From Haliclona indistincta (lineage: Eukaryota > Porifera > Demospongiae > Haplosclerida > Chalinidae): a stretch of 64,000 bases of DNA. Below, one piece after another: positions 35,501-47,500 of the stretch. Numbering within the stretch: position 1 is the stretch's first letter; each line of letters opens with the position of its first letter. A program made the position numbers and the translations under genes. Under the pieces are notes generated by a model, which saw nothing but the letters and a program-made list of their open reading frames with translations, was not told the DNA's origin and searched no databases. The stretch is taken from assembly GCA_964017065.1 (NCBI GenBank), contig OZ024787.1, positions 6,631,301 to 6,695,300 on the forward strand, written 5' to 3'.

Positions 35501-38500
35501 ATTTTGTCAGAGATTAACCTCGTCGACAAACGTTGACAAATGTTTGTTTTTTTGCCTGGAAAAAAACAAACATTTGTCGAGACTTTAAACATCTCTTGGG
35601 TTTATTTTTAGCCTAACAAGGGTAGTTAGTAGCGTCTTCTAACTTCCCAAGGTGAGGTGTCTGAGATTCTAGATGACTGTTGACGCCTTTGATCACAACC
35701 ACGCATTGTAGTACAAAGTCTGGATATACAATAACCAGTATTAACTGTTTCTGTATCATGCAGGGTGGAAGAGCTAGAACATTGTCTGGAAGCAGCACAT
35801 CTTGTTATTGATGCTGTGACACAAAAGGTGTCAGGAATTTCTGAGAGAGAGCAGAAATCGATAAAATCTTCAATAGCTCTGATGCTGTACTTCATAGCCG
35901 AATTAGTAAAATTTTCACAGAATGCTTCCGAAGATTTCAACCAAGGTGGAGAAATGAAGGACCATGCATTAAAGAAAATTCATCTACTTTTGAGTAATTG
36001 GATGCGACGTGGGATGGGTTCAAGATTTGGTGTGCGATATCCACCCGAATTAGAATTGAAGGTGAGTGATTATTAAAAGTCCCACATGCAGGCTTGCAGT
36101 ATAGAACAAATAAAATTATGCAATCTATGTCGTTATCTTACACACAATCTATTTTGTTAAAGTTACGAGATACACCTCATACCCTTAAAAAAAGAGCCTG
36201 GTACAGACTGCATGTCTACGCACGCGCGCATATACAAATGTGATAAAGTGGGCGAGATGATTAAGGGGCGGAAGACATAACGTCACGAGATTTCATTCTT
36301 GCAAAATACTTCTCATAAAGCTCTTACACGCATTCCTTGACGTTTGTGAGTGTGAAAAAGCGCTAGCATTAAAAAATGCAATGCTTGCTGAACATCTATG
36401 ATCGCGTCAAAAAAGGACTAGCATGTTACGGATGTGTAACAAGAATATCCAATCACCCAAGAAAAGTGGGCTGATTTGAGTACAGTCTGTACCAGGCTCT
36501 TTTCCAAAGAAAGAGCCTCGGACCGAGGCTAGGGATGCACCATGCCCACTTACGAGCAAGCAGAAATGGTTTCCTGAAAAAACACTCGTAGCATTGCACA
36601 TGTTGGTTTGGCTGAACAAAGCATTGCATATCCAGTCAGAGCAAAGACTGGACTTTGTCGTTTGCAAAAACGATGGCTAGATGCATTACCATAGTGCGTT
36701 ACGAAGTGCACGAAGCAACGAGCAGCTTCGTCGACTAAGAAATCGGAAATCTCGTTGTGAAAACTCTGTAGCACGACTAGACTTGGCATGCAGCTAGACA
36801 GCTTAGTTATTAGGGAGACACGGTAGTGTCTCCCTATATGTAGGGTTGAACGAGAAAACAAGATGGCGGCTACATACAATGTATTAGCGTTCAAACGCTG
36901 ATATTTCGCCTGGTCATGAATTGTATACGTCAAAAGACACTTAAATCTGCTCTCTGGCGTTGCCCCATCCTACAGTAGCAAGGAGATTGCTCGAAGTTGT
37001 TACTAAAGTGACGAACCTGGAAACGGTGAAAATCGTGTTTCGTCATCTTCGTTTTCTTCTTTCTTTCTTTCTTTCTTTCTTCAGCGCGCCTAGCGCCTTT
37101 ACGCGAGCAATGCCGAGACCAAAACACCCACGAACAGTCGTGAAATTCTCCTGGCAGGTGCCTTTTGAACTTAGTTTTTAGCGAAACGTCGATATAAAAT
37201 TCCGCGATTTCTCGATCGTGATCCATTGTCAGCTAAGTGCTAGACGCCATTGATGTTATTGCGCAATACGCACGTGACCAAGCAGTGGTTAGCGCACGTG
37301 ACCAAGCACTAGCTTGAGTATCGCCGCGCGCCTTACGGATCACGGAGAACACATACAGTCTTCGAAGAACGGTAAGCTCGTATAGGATCACCATTCTGCG
37401 CTTGCCAGATAATTACAACCGCCGTACATGTCTACAAACAATTGTGGGCGGTGCTCGTATCCACTGCATGCATGTGTAGGCGAGCTGATATGTACAGCAT
37501 AACAATTATTATTAGCTACAAGTTTAAAATTCTTAATAACAAAGAAAAGCCACCAACAACAGGAAAACTAAACCAATGGTGGAAACAAAGACAGCTCAGT
37601 ACGTGCATGATATTGAACTGCACTTCGCTGAAAAAGAAAAAAAGGACACAAACAAGAAAATTAAAAAGATTTCTATCGAAATCAAAAGGATGTAGGGTTG
37701 TGAAATCTACCACTGGTCCACAATGTAAACTAACAAGGAACAAGCATGGAATGGTAACACGATTGACTTGCTAACAGACCATAGATCCCTACATCAGTGG
37801 CTGTACATAAGATCAATATTTTGTCACAAGCTGAATGCACGTTAGGTGTCAGTCAACAGCAACTAGCTGAACTAGCTATAACCAACCACAGCAGCCACTG
37901 ATGTAGGGATCTATGGTCTGTTAGCAAGTCAATCGTGTTACCATTCCATGCTTGTTCCTTGTTAGTTTACATTGTGGACCAGTGGTAGATTTCACAACCC
38001 TACATCCTTTTGATTTCGATAGAAATCTTTTTAATTTTCTTGTCTAGGGACCGACGGATCCTTTTCGATATCAGCTTTAGTTGCCGAGTAATGTTCACGC
38101 ATACACTTCTCTTTCGAGCTTGCTGTTTAGTTTCCCTATAAAAATGATTATCAAGGCCCCAAGAAAAAACTATGGCACTCTACTTACTTGACGATTTATT
38201 CAGATTCCAAGGCCTCAAGAGCCTTTAACAATGTCTTTCTCGTTCTTCTCGACATTATCAGTACTGCGTACACGTGATTTCAGGACAGGAGGTTTGGCAA
38301 TACATCCACAATGACGTATAGTGCTCTTAGAAGGCCATACTCCTGTAAAGGTCTTCACAGGAGTATATATTTCAGTAAACAGGCAGCAAAGTGTGTTTTT
38401 GTGGCGAATTTCGAGCAGTGAGACGTAAACAAGCGTGTTTATTGACGACGCACATATACATACGTAGCATGATCCTTGCAATGCGCATACTGTGCACGGG

Positions 38501-41500
38501 TACTGTCGCGCACATACAAGGTTACTGTGCTTTACACGTTATTTCAACAAGTCCTGCAGCCAAGAATACGAGAATTGTCTACCCTACAAACAAGAAATTT
38601 GATCTGGATAGTTTATATGTCGACTAAACTGTTGTGTAAGTCTAGAAAACTGTTTCACACTCAAAAGTGTGTACATGCTGCATGTTCATTACAACATTCT
38701 CTAAGATCATAAGTATTCGTTTTGCAAAATTCAATACCGTTTTTGATCGCTGAGCTGTTTTGTGGCTTTTAAAATCTAGTTATTTTCCATTACTCGGAGA
38801 TGGTTATGTCTAATCTAAAACGCATACTTACCATCCTAGAGTTTTGCTAGCCGATAGCAAGCAATTCTTTTTTTGATTTCTGATCTGATAACTTCAAGAG
38901 GTGCTATTTTTTTTAGCAGTACAGCTATTTTTTTATACCGCTTTCACTTGTTTACTTGCTCAATGTGCTCTTGCACGTTTTCGTTCTGTGCATGGTACGC
39001 ATGTGAAATCTTGCATGAAGTTTCTTTTGTACTAACTTACTCATAACATCAACTATGGTTAAATTTTGCATGCAGATATGGCAGCGTATTTTAGAGTTGA
39101 AGTCTCCAGCCTCAGTGGAACAGGATTGGTATACAGTGGTCAAGACCACTATCACAGATAGAGTAAAATTGTTGACCTGTGAAGCTCGTGTTGATCGGTT
39201 TCTTGAGCTGGAGAGTCGTCCTAACACTCCTGCTGTTATCATTGACATTCTCATGACTGAAGCCACTACTGCTCTGGATGAACTTGTGTTTACAAGAGTG
39301 AGCATGTACATGTTATTATACTGTAAATTCTTAAATAGAAGCCCTTCTTGAATAGATGCCTTGGCATCCTTACTTGTGTAAAATAAACGCTTATTATTGA
39401 AATGAGAATGGACTTAAATGTACGCTGTCCTATAACCTTGCTTTGGAAATAGATGCTTTATTCAGGATTAATTTTATAGTATACATTATGTCCAATAAAC
39501 TCTTGCTCTTACATTGTATACACAGGACAACACAGAGGGTAGTACAGGTTATGACTTTGACAAGTTTATATATCATCAATCAGCTCGAGTTGTAAATTTG
39601 CTTGGAGAAACTTTGACAAGAAAGTATCCAAAGTTCAAGGATGAATTAACTCTACCACTCAATGATCTACTGGAGTGGGGCCTGTGGCCATCTTATGTAT
39701 CAATATATGGTCTGTACTCTAGAAATTCAGTGTAGATTTTGATTACTATACCTGTCAGTAGCCTGCTTTATAAGCTTTATAATTTTGCAATGATACATCT
39801 AAGCATCACGTTAAGTGTTTGAGTCTTTGTTTTGCATTTCGTACATTGATTCATTGGTCTCATACTTGTACTCTTCATTACAGCTCGACAATCCAACATC
39901 ACTAAGAAAGACGATGGAAGAGAATGGCAGCTCATTTGCGCATGTGCTATCAGTATTCTTCAAGCAGTTTGCAATGAGATTTGTAGCGGGGACATCTGTA
40001 TGCATAACTTGAGATTACTGTACAGTAAGAGGGCTCAGATGCACAAACTGTGTTTAGCAGCAATTGTGGATGGGAAACCTCAACCTGGGATGCCCTCAGC
40101 TGATGCTGTTATCAATAGCTTGAAGCAGAGATTGAAAGAATATGAGCAGTTTGAAGAGTATCGAAAACAGTTGAACCATGTGCTTTCCTACCTTCAATCT
40201 ATGAAATTACAAGGTAAAAACTATCTGTTGAAACTACTGCAAGTTCGTAGCAGTTTAGTTGTGCCTTTAACATAGAAATTTTTGCCTTGTACAATCTTTT
40301 GTGGTAAAATTTGTTTCTCCGATAATACAAAAATTGCACTTTAGGAGCACCCACAAAAATTGCGGGGTGTCTGAAAAACTCGGATTGATCAAAAATTTAG
40401 TAACAGCAGTAAAATTATACATGTGTACGTAAACTAAGAAACTTAGTATGCACGCATTGTAGAGAATGGCATAGTTCAACTAGAATGGCATAGTTCAACT
40501 AGGCCAGCTTATGGTGGCCGAGAAGGACACTTTTTCGTTTTGTGTTTCGGGTATCGCATTTTGATTCGCCTTTTGGATTCACTCGTTCTTACTATCGCAT
40601 TCGGATTCGCCCTTTTGGATTCGCGCGTTCTTACTATCGCATTCTGATTCGCCCTTTTGGATTCGCGCGTTCTTACTATCGCATTCGGATTCGCCCTTTT
40701 GGATTCGCGCGTTCTTACTATCGCATCGGATTCGCCCTTTTGGATTCGCGCGTTCTTACTATCGCATTCGGATTCGCCCTTTTGGATTCGCGCGTTCTTA
40801 CTATCGCATTCGGATTCGCCCTTTTGGATTCGCGCGTTCTTACTATCAAGAGTATATAATCTAACAAGAGTATCGAACGCCAATTGCCACTGTAGAAACA
40901 CTCTCGGGAAAGTAACGTGACAAAAACGTGATCCAGTGACGCAGATATGTAGGCGTAGCCTGATCGTCCACGTCACGCGCTTGCAGGCTCATGCATGCAC
41001 TGCAGCTGTGCACGACGATATCGATCATGGATGCATCGGAAGATATCTTTTTAGAAGACGTAGGAGCGGAAGTGGATGTAAATCCTGACGAAGTGGCTAA
41101 TGTAGAGATCAAAAAGAAGAAGAGGAAAAGTATGCTACTGAAGAAAGGCGAGAGAGAAGAAATATTGAAGATGTTGTCGGGTCTACAGGAGACTGGTGTT
41201 GCACAAGCCGTTGTGAGCGCTGTCTCTAGTGAACATCATATGCGCATTTTTAAGGACAGAGGAGACTTGTGGGAGTTGTTGAAAAGTGATCAATTGTTTA
41301 TGGGTTTAGTGAAACAACTCGTTCTTTTGTTTGTCAGGATATACCAGTTGTGCCAGACAGGGAAGGACAAGTACAGTAGATTTCAGGTGGAGTGGCACAA
41401 ACAATGCAGTTCACTGTTACAGGATCAGTGCCTTCAAAAAGAGCTGCTAGAAATTCACCAGCAATGGCTCAGTTATTGTGCAAAATGTGAAGCCGATAGA

Positions 41501-44500
41501 GCTGTCTCGAATCCAATAATGGTAGCTGTGTGCTCAGCAGTGTTCGACTACCTAATGTCTAAAATCAACCAACACCAGAAGGAAAAAGCCAAAACATCTG
41601 ATCCTATCCTGCTGCCAGAACAGGAAAAAGGAGTTTACTACAGGTTTGGTGGTGCAGCATTATCATCAATGTTACATCAAAGATATAATAAACTTAAGCC
41701 TGATATGCCTGAATCAGACAGGGCGGTGCTAAAAGAGGAGATCTCTATTTTGAAGGCCATTAACTGCACAGATAAAGATCATGTACCCGAATATCTGCAG
41801 TACAGAGACATGGGCTACATGTACTTTCCGGCTGTTCGATATATTCCATTTATTGAGCACGTAGATCAATGTGTCCTAGAACATACAAATGAGAAGTCGC
41901 TACAGGAACACGGTTCATCACTTGTGGGAGTAGTGACTGCACATTTACGCCAAAATAAGGATCTTGAGAAGGAATTTATCACCTTACTTACAGAATTATA
42001 TTCACGAAACACAGAAGTAGTACAGAAAATCTATTTAGAATTTACTCGTAAACTATGCAACACCAGGATACAAGAGTTCCTTGATGTCTATCGCCAGCTA
42101 GCTGCTAAAAAAGAAGATGGAAAACATACTTTGTCAGGACAGAATCTGAGAGACAAGTTGTTAACATACCATACAAGCTCAAAATCACAGTGAAACTCTA
42201 TTCAGATAATACTTGGTCATGATTACTTGTCTTGCTTCTGTTATACTTTTTTTTTTCTAATGGTGCTATGGGAATAGACAACTCTTGATCTCTGTAGAAT
42301 AGGCCACTGTGGTGCACTGCCTGTTTAGATAGATACTTAGATCTGCAAGTAGCATAGTTAACGGCATCAAGCTTGCTGCCTGACATGTGCTTGTATTGCC
42401 CAAACAGCGACTCCACCGCACTTCCTGATACTCGCAAAGGTGACAGAAAATATCCTGGGTAGCATTCCAGGAAGTATTTTGTCAATTCAGTGAACCCGTA
42501 CACATCAATTCTCAGATTGTCCCATGCTGAAATTAATAATGAAATTATTATGAAAAGTCAATTACAGATGCATTGCTCCTAATAATTATACATTTCTTAC
42601 TTTGCCATGAAAGAAATTTCTTTTGACAGTTTTCAGTTGCACAAAATGAAGAATCTGTGTGCAGACAATCACCTTTATTTTTAGCATTACAATTGTTTAA
42701 GATTAAACCTTCAGCATAGATTCCATCCAACCATGTAGAGAAAAACTTGAACCCCTCTGTGATGTTTGTAACAACATGACTGTCAGGAGATGTCACCTTA
42801 TCGTGACTTAAAAGCCCTCGCTCAAATATTTTGTTGCATGCCTCAAGAAATTTTAATGTCAGTTTAGCACTGGCACTATCTTCAGGTGGAGGAGTTTGAT
42901 TGCAGTACATATATAACTCAGACAATACCTCCTCTTGCTGATATGAATACAGTAAAAAAAAAATTTACAGGTATGCGCATATAACTATACCTGCATGATC
43001 TTAGCAGGTGCCACATTCAATTTTGTCCATGAATCTCGAACTATGTGGCTTTCTCTAAGTTTCGGCACCATCCTGGCATGTCCACTTTTCCTTTTATCAC
43101 ACTCTCTTGTCCACATTTTGTAGATGTCCTTCCATCCAAAGACAATGCCATGTTGCTGAAATAACTTGGTTCCGTTATCACGGGAAGAATGTAGGGCATT
43201 GATCATGTTTTTCAGCTGGAAGTATATAATCAATGCATGCATGTATAAACATTAATAAGAATCGTGTTCTGGCTCACTTGATGACTAGGGCATATCACCC
43301 AGAAAATCTTCTTGCCAGGTTCGAATGGGTTAGGAAAGTAGGGTTCTACTCTGTGACGGTCAGCAGATCCTCCTTCCACACAGTCGATACCATATGCTCC
43401 AGATGTTTCACATGTGGACTTGAGTGCAGAAATGTTAGCACTTGCCCCATCGCAGACTAACGCAGAGGTATGAAATGAGTAGAGATAGAAGAGTCTGAGA
43501 GTCTGAAACATGCAAGAAAGAATGAACTTAGACTCCAGTGTGCCACTGCTGGTAAAATATGGACCCACAACATCAAATGAGCTAGTGAGATCTCTCCATA
43601 GAAATTGAAGAATGTAGCTTGTCTGTTCACTAGCAGTTTTTTCATCTACTAGCTTGTAAGCATCATGCAGTGATGACATCTCTTTTGGGCTCATAGCCAA
43701 ACCGATTACTTTTTGACTTCTTGAATTCCACATCAGCCTTGATATCACTTTCACCTCATCAAAAATCAGTACACCACATCCCTTCGGTTCCATCTTGTTA
43801 TCTGCAGCACACTTTTGTTTAAACAATTCAAACCTCTCTGCTTCCTTTGCCATGCGTTCATGGCTACTTCCTGTATAATAGAATGTACGCATAATACATG
43901 CTATAATTATAGAATTATAGTTTACATACCGCAATCTTCAAGAAAGGCTCCTGTGTACGCCTGTAGAGTAGAACGTGATGGCAACTGAAGTATGCCAAAG
44001 TTCTTGAGGGCACCGTAAGCTGATGGACTACGACAATAGACAGCAAGTGCTAGTCTAATGGTAACTGCACTCCATCTATTTGTCCGTTTGCCCACACCTG
44101 TAAATATAACGAATCATGTGCATGTATAATACACTGTCACAGAGAAAATTACAATTATCCTGTTGATCTTGAACAAAATCATCTCTCATCTTCATCTTAT
44201 CCATCTCCCAAATCTCACGAACAGCACATGCTCCACTGCTATAATAATTATATTGATCAGAGTAATCATAATTATAGCTTGCATGTTGACACACCTATCA
44301 GCCTCCTTCAAAATGCTTTCAACCTCATCCTCTCCATTTTGGTCAATGGCTTCCATCAGCTTTATAAGCTCGTCGTGCTGCTCATCGTCCAACGTCAACT
44401 CAGTATGTGAGTACTTTTGCAGTTGAGTGCGATCTTTGGCACGTTCACGCTGAGTGTTCTCCTTTCTCTTCTGTTGACTAGTGGGAGACATGTACTTCAA

Positions 44501-47500
44501 TGGACAGTGTGACGATGGTTGTTGGCGCTTGACTTTATCCGAGGAAGAGACCGCAGACTTCAGTCGCTGATTTAGGTCACTGACTAGACGCTTGCAAGAA
44601 CTGCACTGCACACAATCTAACTCTCTTTCCACGATACTTGAATTCTTGGGCAGCTTGTGATAAAGCAGGCAACCACAAGAATCGATTCTTTCAAAGGGAT
44701 GTTCCACACGACGTACTTGTTTGAGATCATATCGAATCTTTGAAAAATACGTCGACTGATATACAGTAGGATCTATTCCCGGACAAAACTTGAATTCACC
44801 TTTTGAATTTGCCATCATTTCACACAGACCCAGAAATTCATCAACAGACTGCAGTTTTCCACTTGTTTTTGGTCCTTAGTAGTATTTGAAAGAAAAAACT
44901 TCTGTCTTCATGGACAACTACTCTCGTGCGTGAGATGGAGCCTGCTGGAGGATGCCAGTGACAAACCTTGCAGCCAACAATTACGTGAGCACCCTTTGTA
45001 ACGGTGCAGCCGACATCAAACTGCAGGGCCGAATTGTACTTAGCCTGTCCTGCGAGTGCTAGACTACTGACCGAAATACGACTAGCGTCTGCGCTCGATG
45101 ATTGAGTTGGTATTCGTTTCGCCGACAGTAGATCGTCTTGAGCAGCTCTTCTTTTCGCCATTGTCTCGCTAAATCGCAGCCGCTAGCTCGCTGCATGCAT
45201 AGGCCTGCTCTTCGTTACGTCACCGCCAATTGGTACTACACGCTTGCGTCACAATGCGTAATAAATCGCACGTGCCTGTCACGTTACTTTCCCGAGAGTG
45301 TTTCTACAGTGGCAATTGGCGTTCGATACTCTTGTTAGATTATATACTCTTGTTACTATCGCATTCGGATTCGCTTGTTGGATGAATATAACAAGTATTA
45401 AAAAACATTTTTCATAGAGATGTAGGGTTGGTGAAGAACTGTGAAAAATGTATGGGTACAAGCCTGGTACAAGAATTAAAACATAAAGAAACAAGTTAAG
45501 AAAGCGCAGCACGAGCCACACCTACAAGCCACACCTATTTGAGCCACACCTATTTGAGCCACACCCACACTGTAAAGCACCCTACATCGGTGGCATTATC
45601 GAAGGTTTAGCCCGGGATGTATTTGTGTCAAAGTTTTTAATTGGTCTTAATAATTATTATGATTATTAATTACTGCCTGATTACTAAGAGATAATACTGA
45701 CCTGTGACAGATTACAGTCTGACCTAGCTAGCTATGACAATGTAGCTGCTGCATTTATAAAATCTTTGTCCAGTTGCATTGGTACTAACATCTTCAAAAT
45801 AATTGTTGTACTACAGCTCAATGTAATTTTATGGCCTGCTATCTTTTTTCTACAAAATTTATTTTTTTTCGCTAGAAATAGGAAGCTACAATGCATGTAA
45901 TGACTTGTGTATTATCTCAACAAAGCTCATTGATGCATATTCCACAAAAAAATCCTGATACAATGGATCATGGTTAATGCCACCGATGTAGGGTGCTTTA
46001 CAGTGTGGGTGTGGCTCAAATAGGTGTGGCTTGTAGGTGTGGCTCGTGCTTTCTTGTTCCTTTACTTTTGTTACGTTTTAATTCTTGTACCAGGCTTGTA
46101 CCCATACATTTTTCTTAGTTCTTCACCAACCCTACATCTCTATGAAAAATGTTTTTTAATACTTGTTATTTTCATCCAACAAGTGAATCCGAATGCGATA
46201 GTAGAAACGCGCGAATCCAAAAGGCGAATCCTAATGCGATTGGGGGAACAAGCGAATCCAAATGCGATAGTAGGAACGCGCGAATCCAAAAGGCGAATCC
46301 GAATGCGATGCCCGAGACACAAAACGAAAAAGTGTCCTTCTCGACCACCATACAGCTTGGCTATATGCACACAGTCACCATATAACTGCTGCTGTGTGCC
46401 ATTTAACCACCACTATAACGTGCTGCTACAACTACTGCTTACTATTACTGACCATAACAGCTACCCTGTGTCACATAGTAACTTACAGAAATGAAAAATG
46501 CTACATTCGTAGCTCTAGTATACAATGACTGGAGTCGGTGGGTGCCCTGGTGGTTCAACTGGTAGATTGGGTTTATAACTCGGAGGACACTGGTTTGAAT
46601 CCCAGAGCAGGAGGAAAGAAAAACAATAAACAAAAAAAATCACAAGTACTCCAACCCACCTATCCATAAAACGGGTACTTGGCCTTGTACTGGGGAGCAA
46701 AGCACACTGTTGGCATAGTTTAACTACCATGGCCAGCTTGGTTGTGCACGTGCCATTACAACTAAACTGGCCATGCTAGTTAAACTATGCCATTCTCTAC
46801 AATGCGCATGCACCAAGTTTCTTACTTCACGTACACAATGACGATAGCATAATTTTACTGCTGTTACTAATTATTTCACTATGGCCGATCCGACGTTCTG
46901 GTTTTCTAGACACCCAAACTGGCAAGAATGTTATATAAACGAAATTTTACGTTAATGCTTATGTTGATGGTTGTCTTGATACAGGAAAAGGTCAACTTTT
47001 TGAAGTACTTCGAACTGATTTTAGCAGATGCAATGTCAACAAATTGTGCACCAATGTTGATAAACGGTGTGTTGTACTGTGCTTTCCAACTGCTGCTCCT
47101 CTGGAATCATTCATGAAAAGCTTCTGGATAATGACTCAAGAATACAAAAGCAAGATATTTTCTGATTTTTGGTACCGTAGAGTCGTAACCGTAGTCCAAG
47201 ATCGATCAGCTGACCTTGCACTTAGTGATATTGATGACGAGTTGTGGACACCTGTATTCAATCAGTGTGTAATGCTACTGGAAAAGCTCAAAAACTTTTC
47301 TCTCTCTCTTCAAGAAGTGGACCGTCTATTTAAAGGACGATCTGTTACAGATATTACAAGCAACATCAAACAGTTGTATAAGGGTGTAGAGTTATGTGTA
47401 AATGATCGAAATGTCAAGGAATTTAAATGGATGAAAGGAGTAGTTGATCGGATGGAGCAGTTTTGGAGGCTGTGCAATTTTGCTGAAGCTGCTAATGCTT

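Larger units (their letters stand above)
40847..45352. mobile_element. two-gene DNA transposon, P-element/THAP9-like
   Basis: A 4.5-kb element has identical 76-bp terminal inverted repeats (40847-40922 and 45277-45352) starting CAAGAGTATATAATC. TTACTAT(C) borders both ends, a 7-8 bp target duplication. Restoring the empty site rejoins the 42-bp iteron array of element Y without a break, which proves the insertion. Two convergent genes fill it: an unknown ORF on the plus strand and the transposase on the minus strand; their stops are 4 bp apart. Identical ends suggest recent activity. Confidence 0.9.
40502..46361. mobile_element. fold-back element Y, interrupted by a two-gene transposon
   Basis: Ends of about 55 bp around GAGAAGGACACTTTTTCGTT are inverted copies (from 40511 and to about 46352). 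Inside each end are repeats of a 42-bp unit with GATTCGC/GCGAATC. To the right of the interruption, arms 45358-45592 and 45975-46210 form a large hairpin. The element is split at 40846/45353 by the transposon described separately. Non-autonomous. Confidence 0.78.

Noticed and set aside
36930..37226. Minus-strand ORF of 98 codons in element X, recurring in other copies
   Set aside because: Lengths and ends vary between copies and a CT-rich slippage tract changes the frame; it looks like a by-product of conserved DNA.
40556..40847. CRISPR-like array
   Set aside because: Units are contiguous 42-bp tandem copies without unique spacers, in a eukaryotic transposon.
40509..40976. Repeat-rich minus-strand ORF of 155 codons
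   Set aside because: It is an artefact of the 42-bp iterons and crosses the insertion boundary of the two-gene transposon.
46541..46610. Functional tRNA gene
   Set aside because: A and B boxes are good but the acceptor stem does not pair and an A-rich tail follows, so SINE is preferred.
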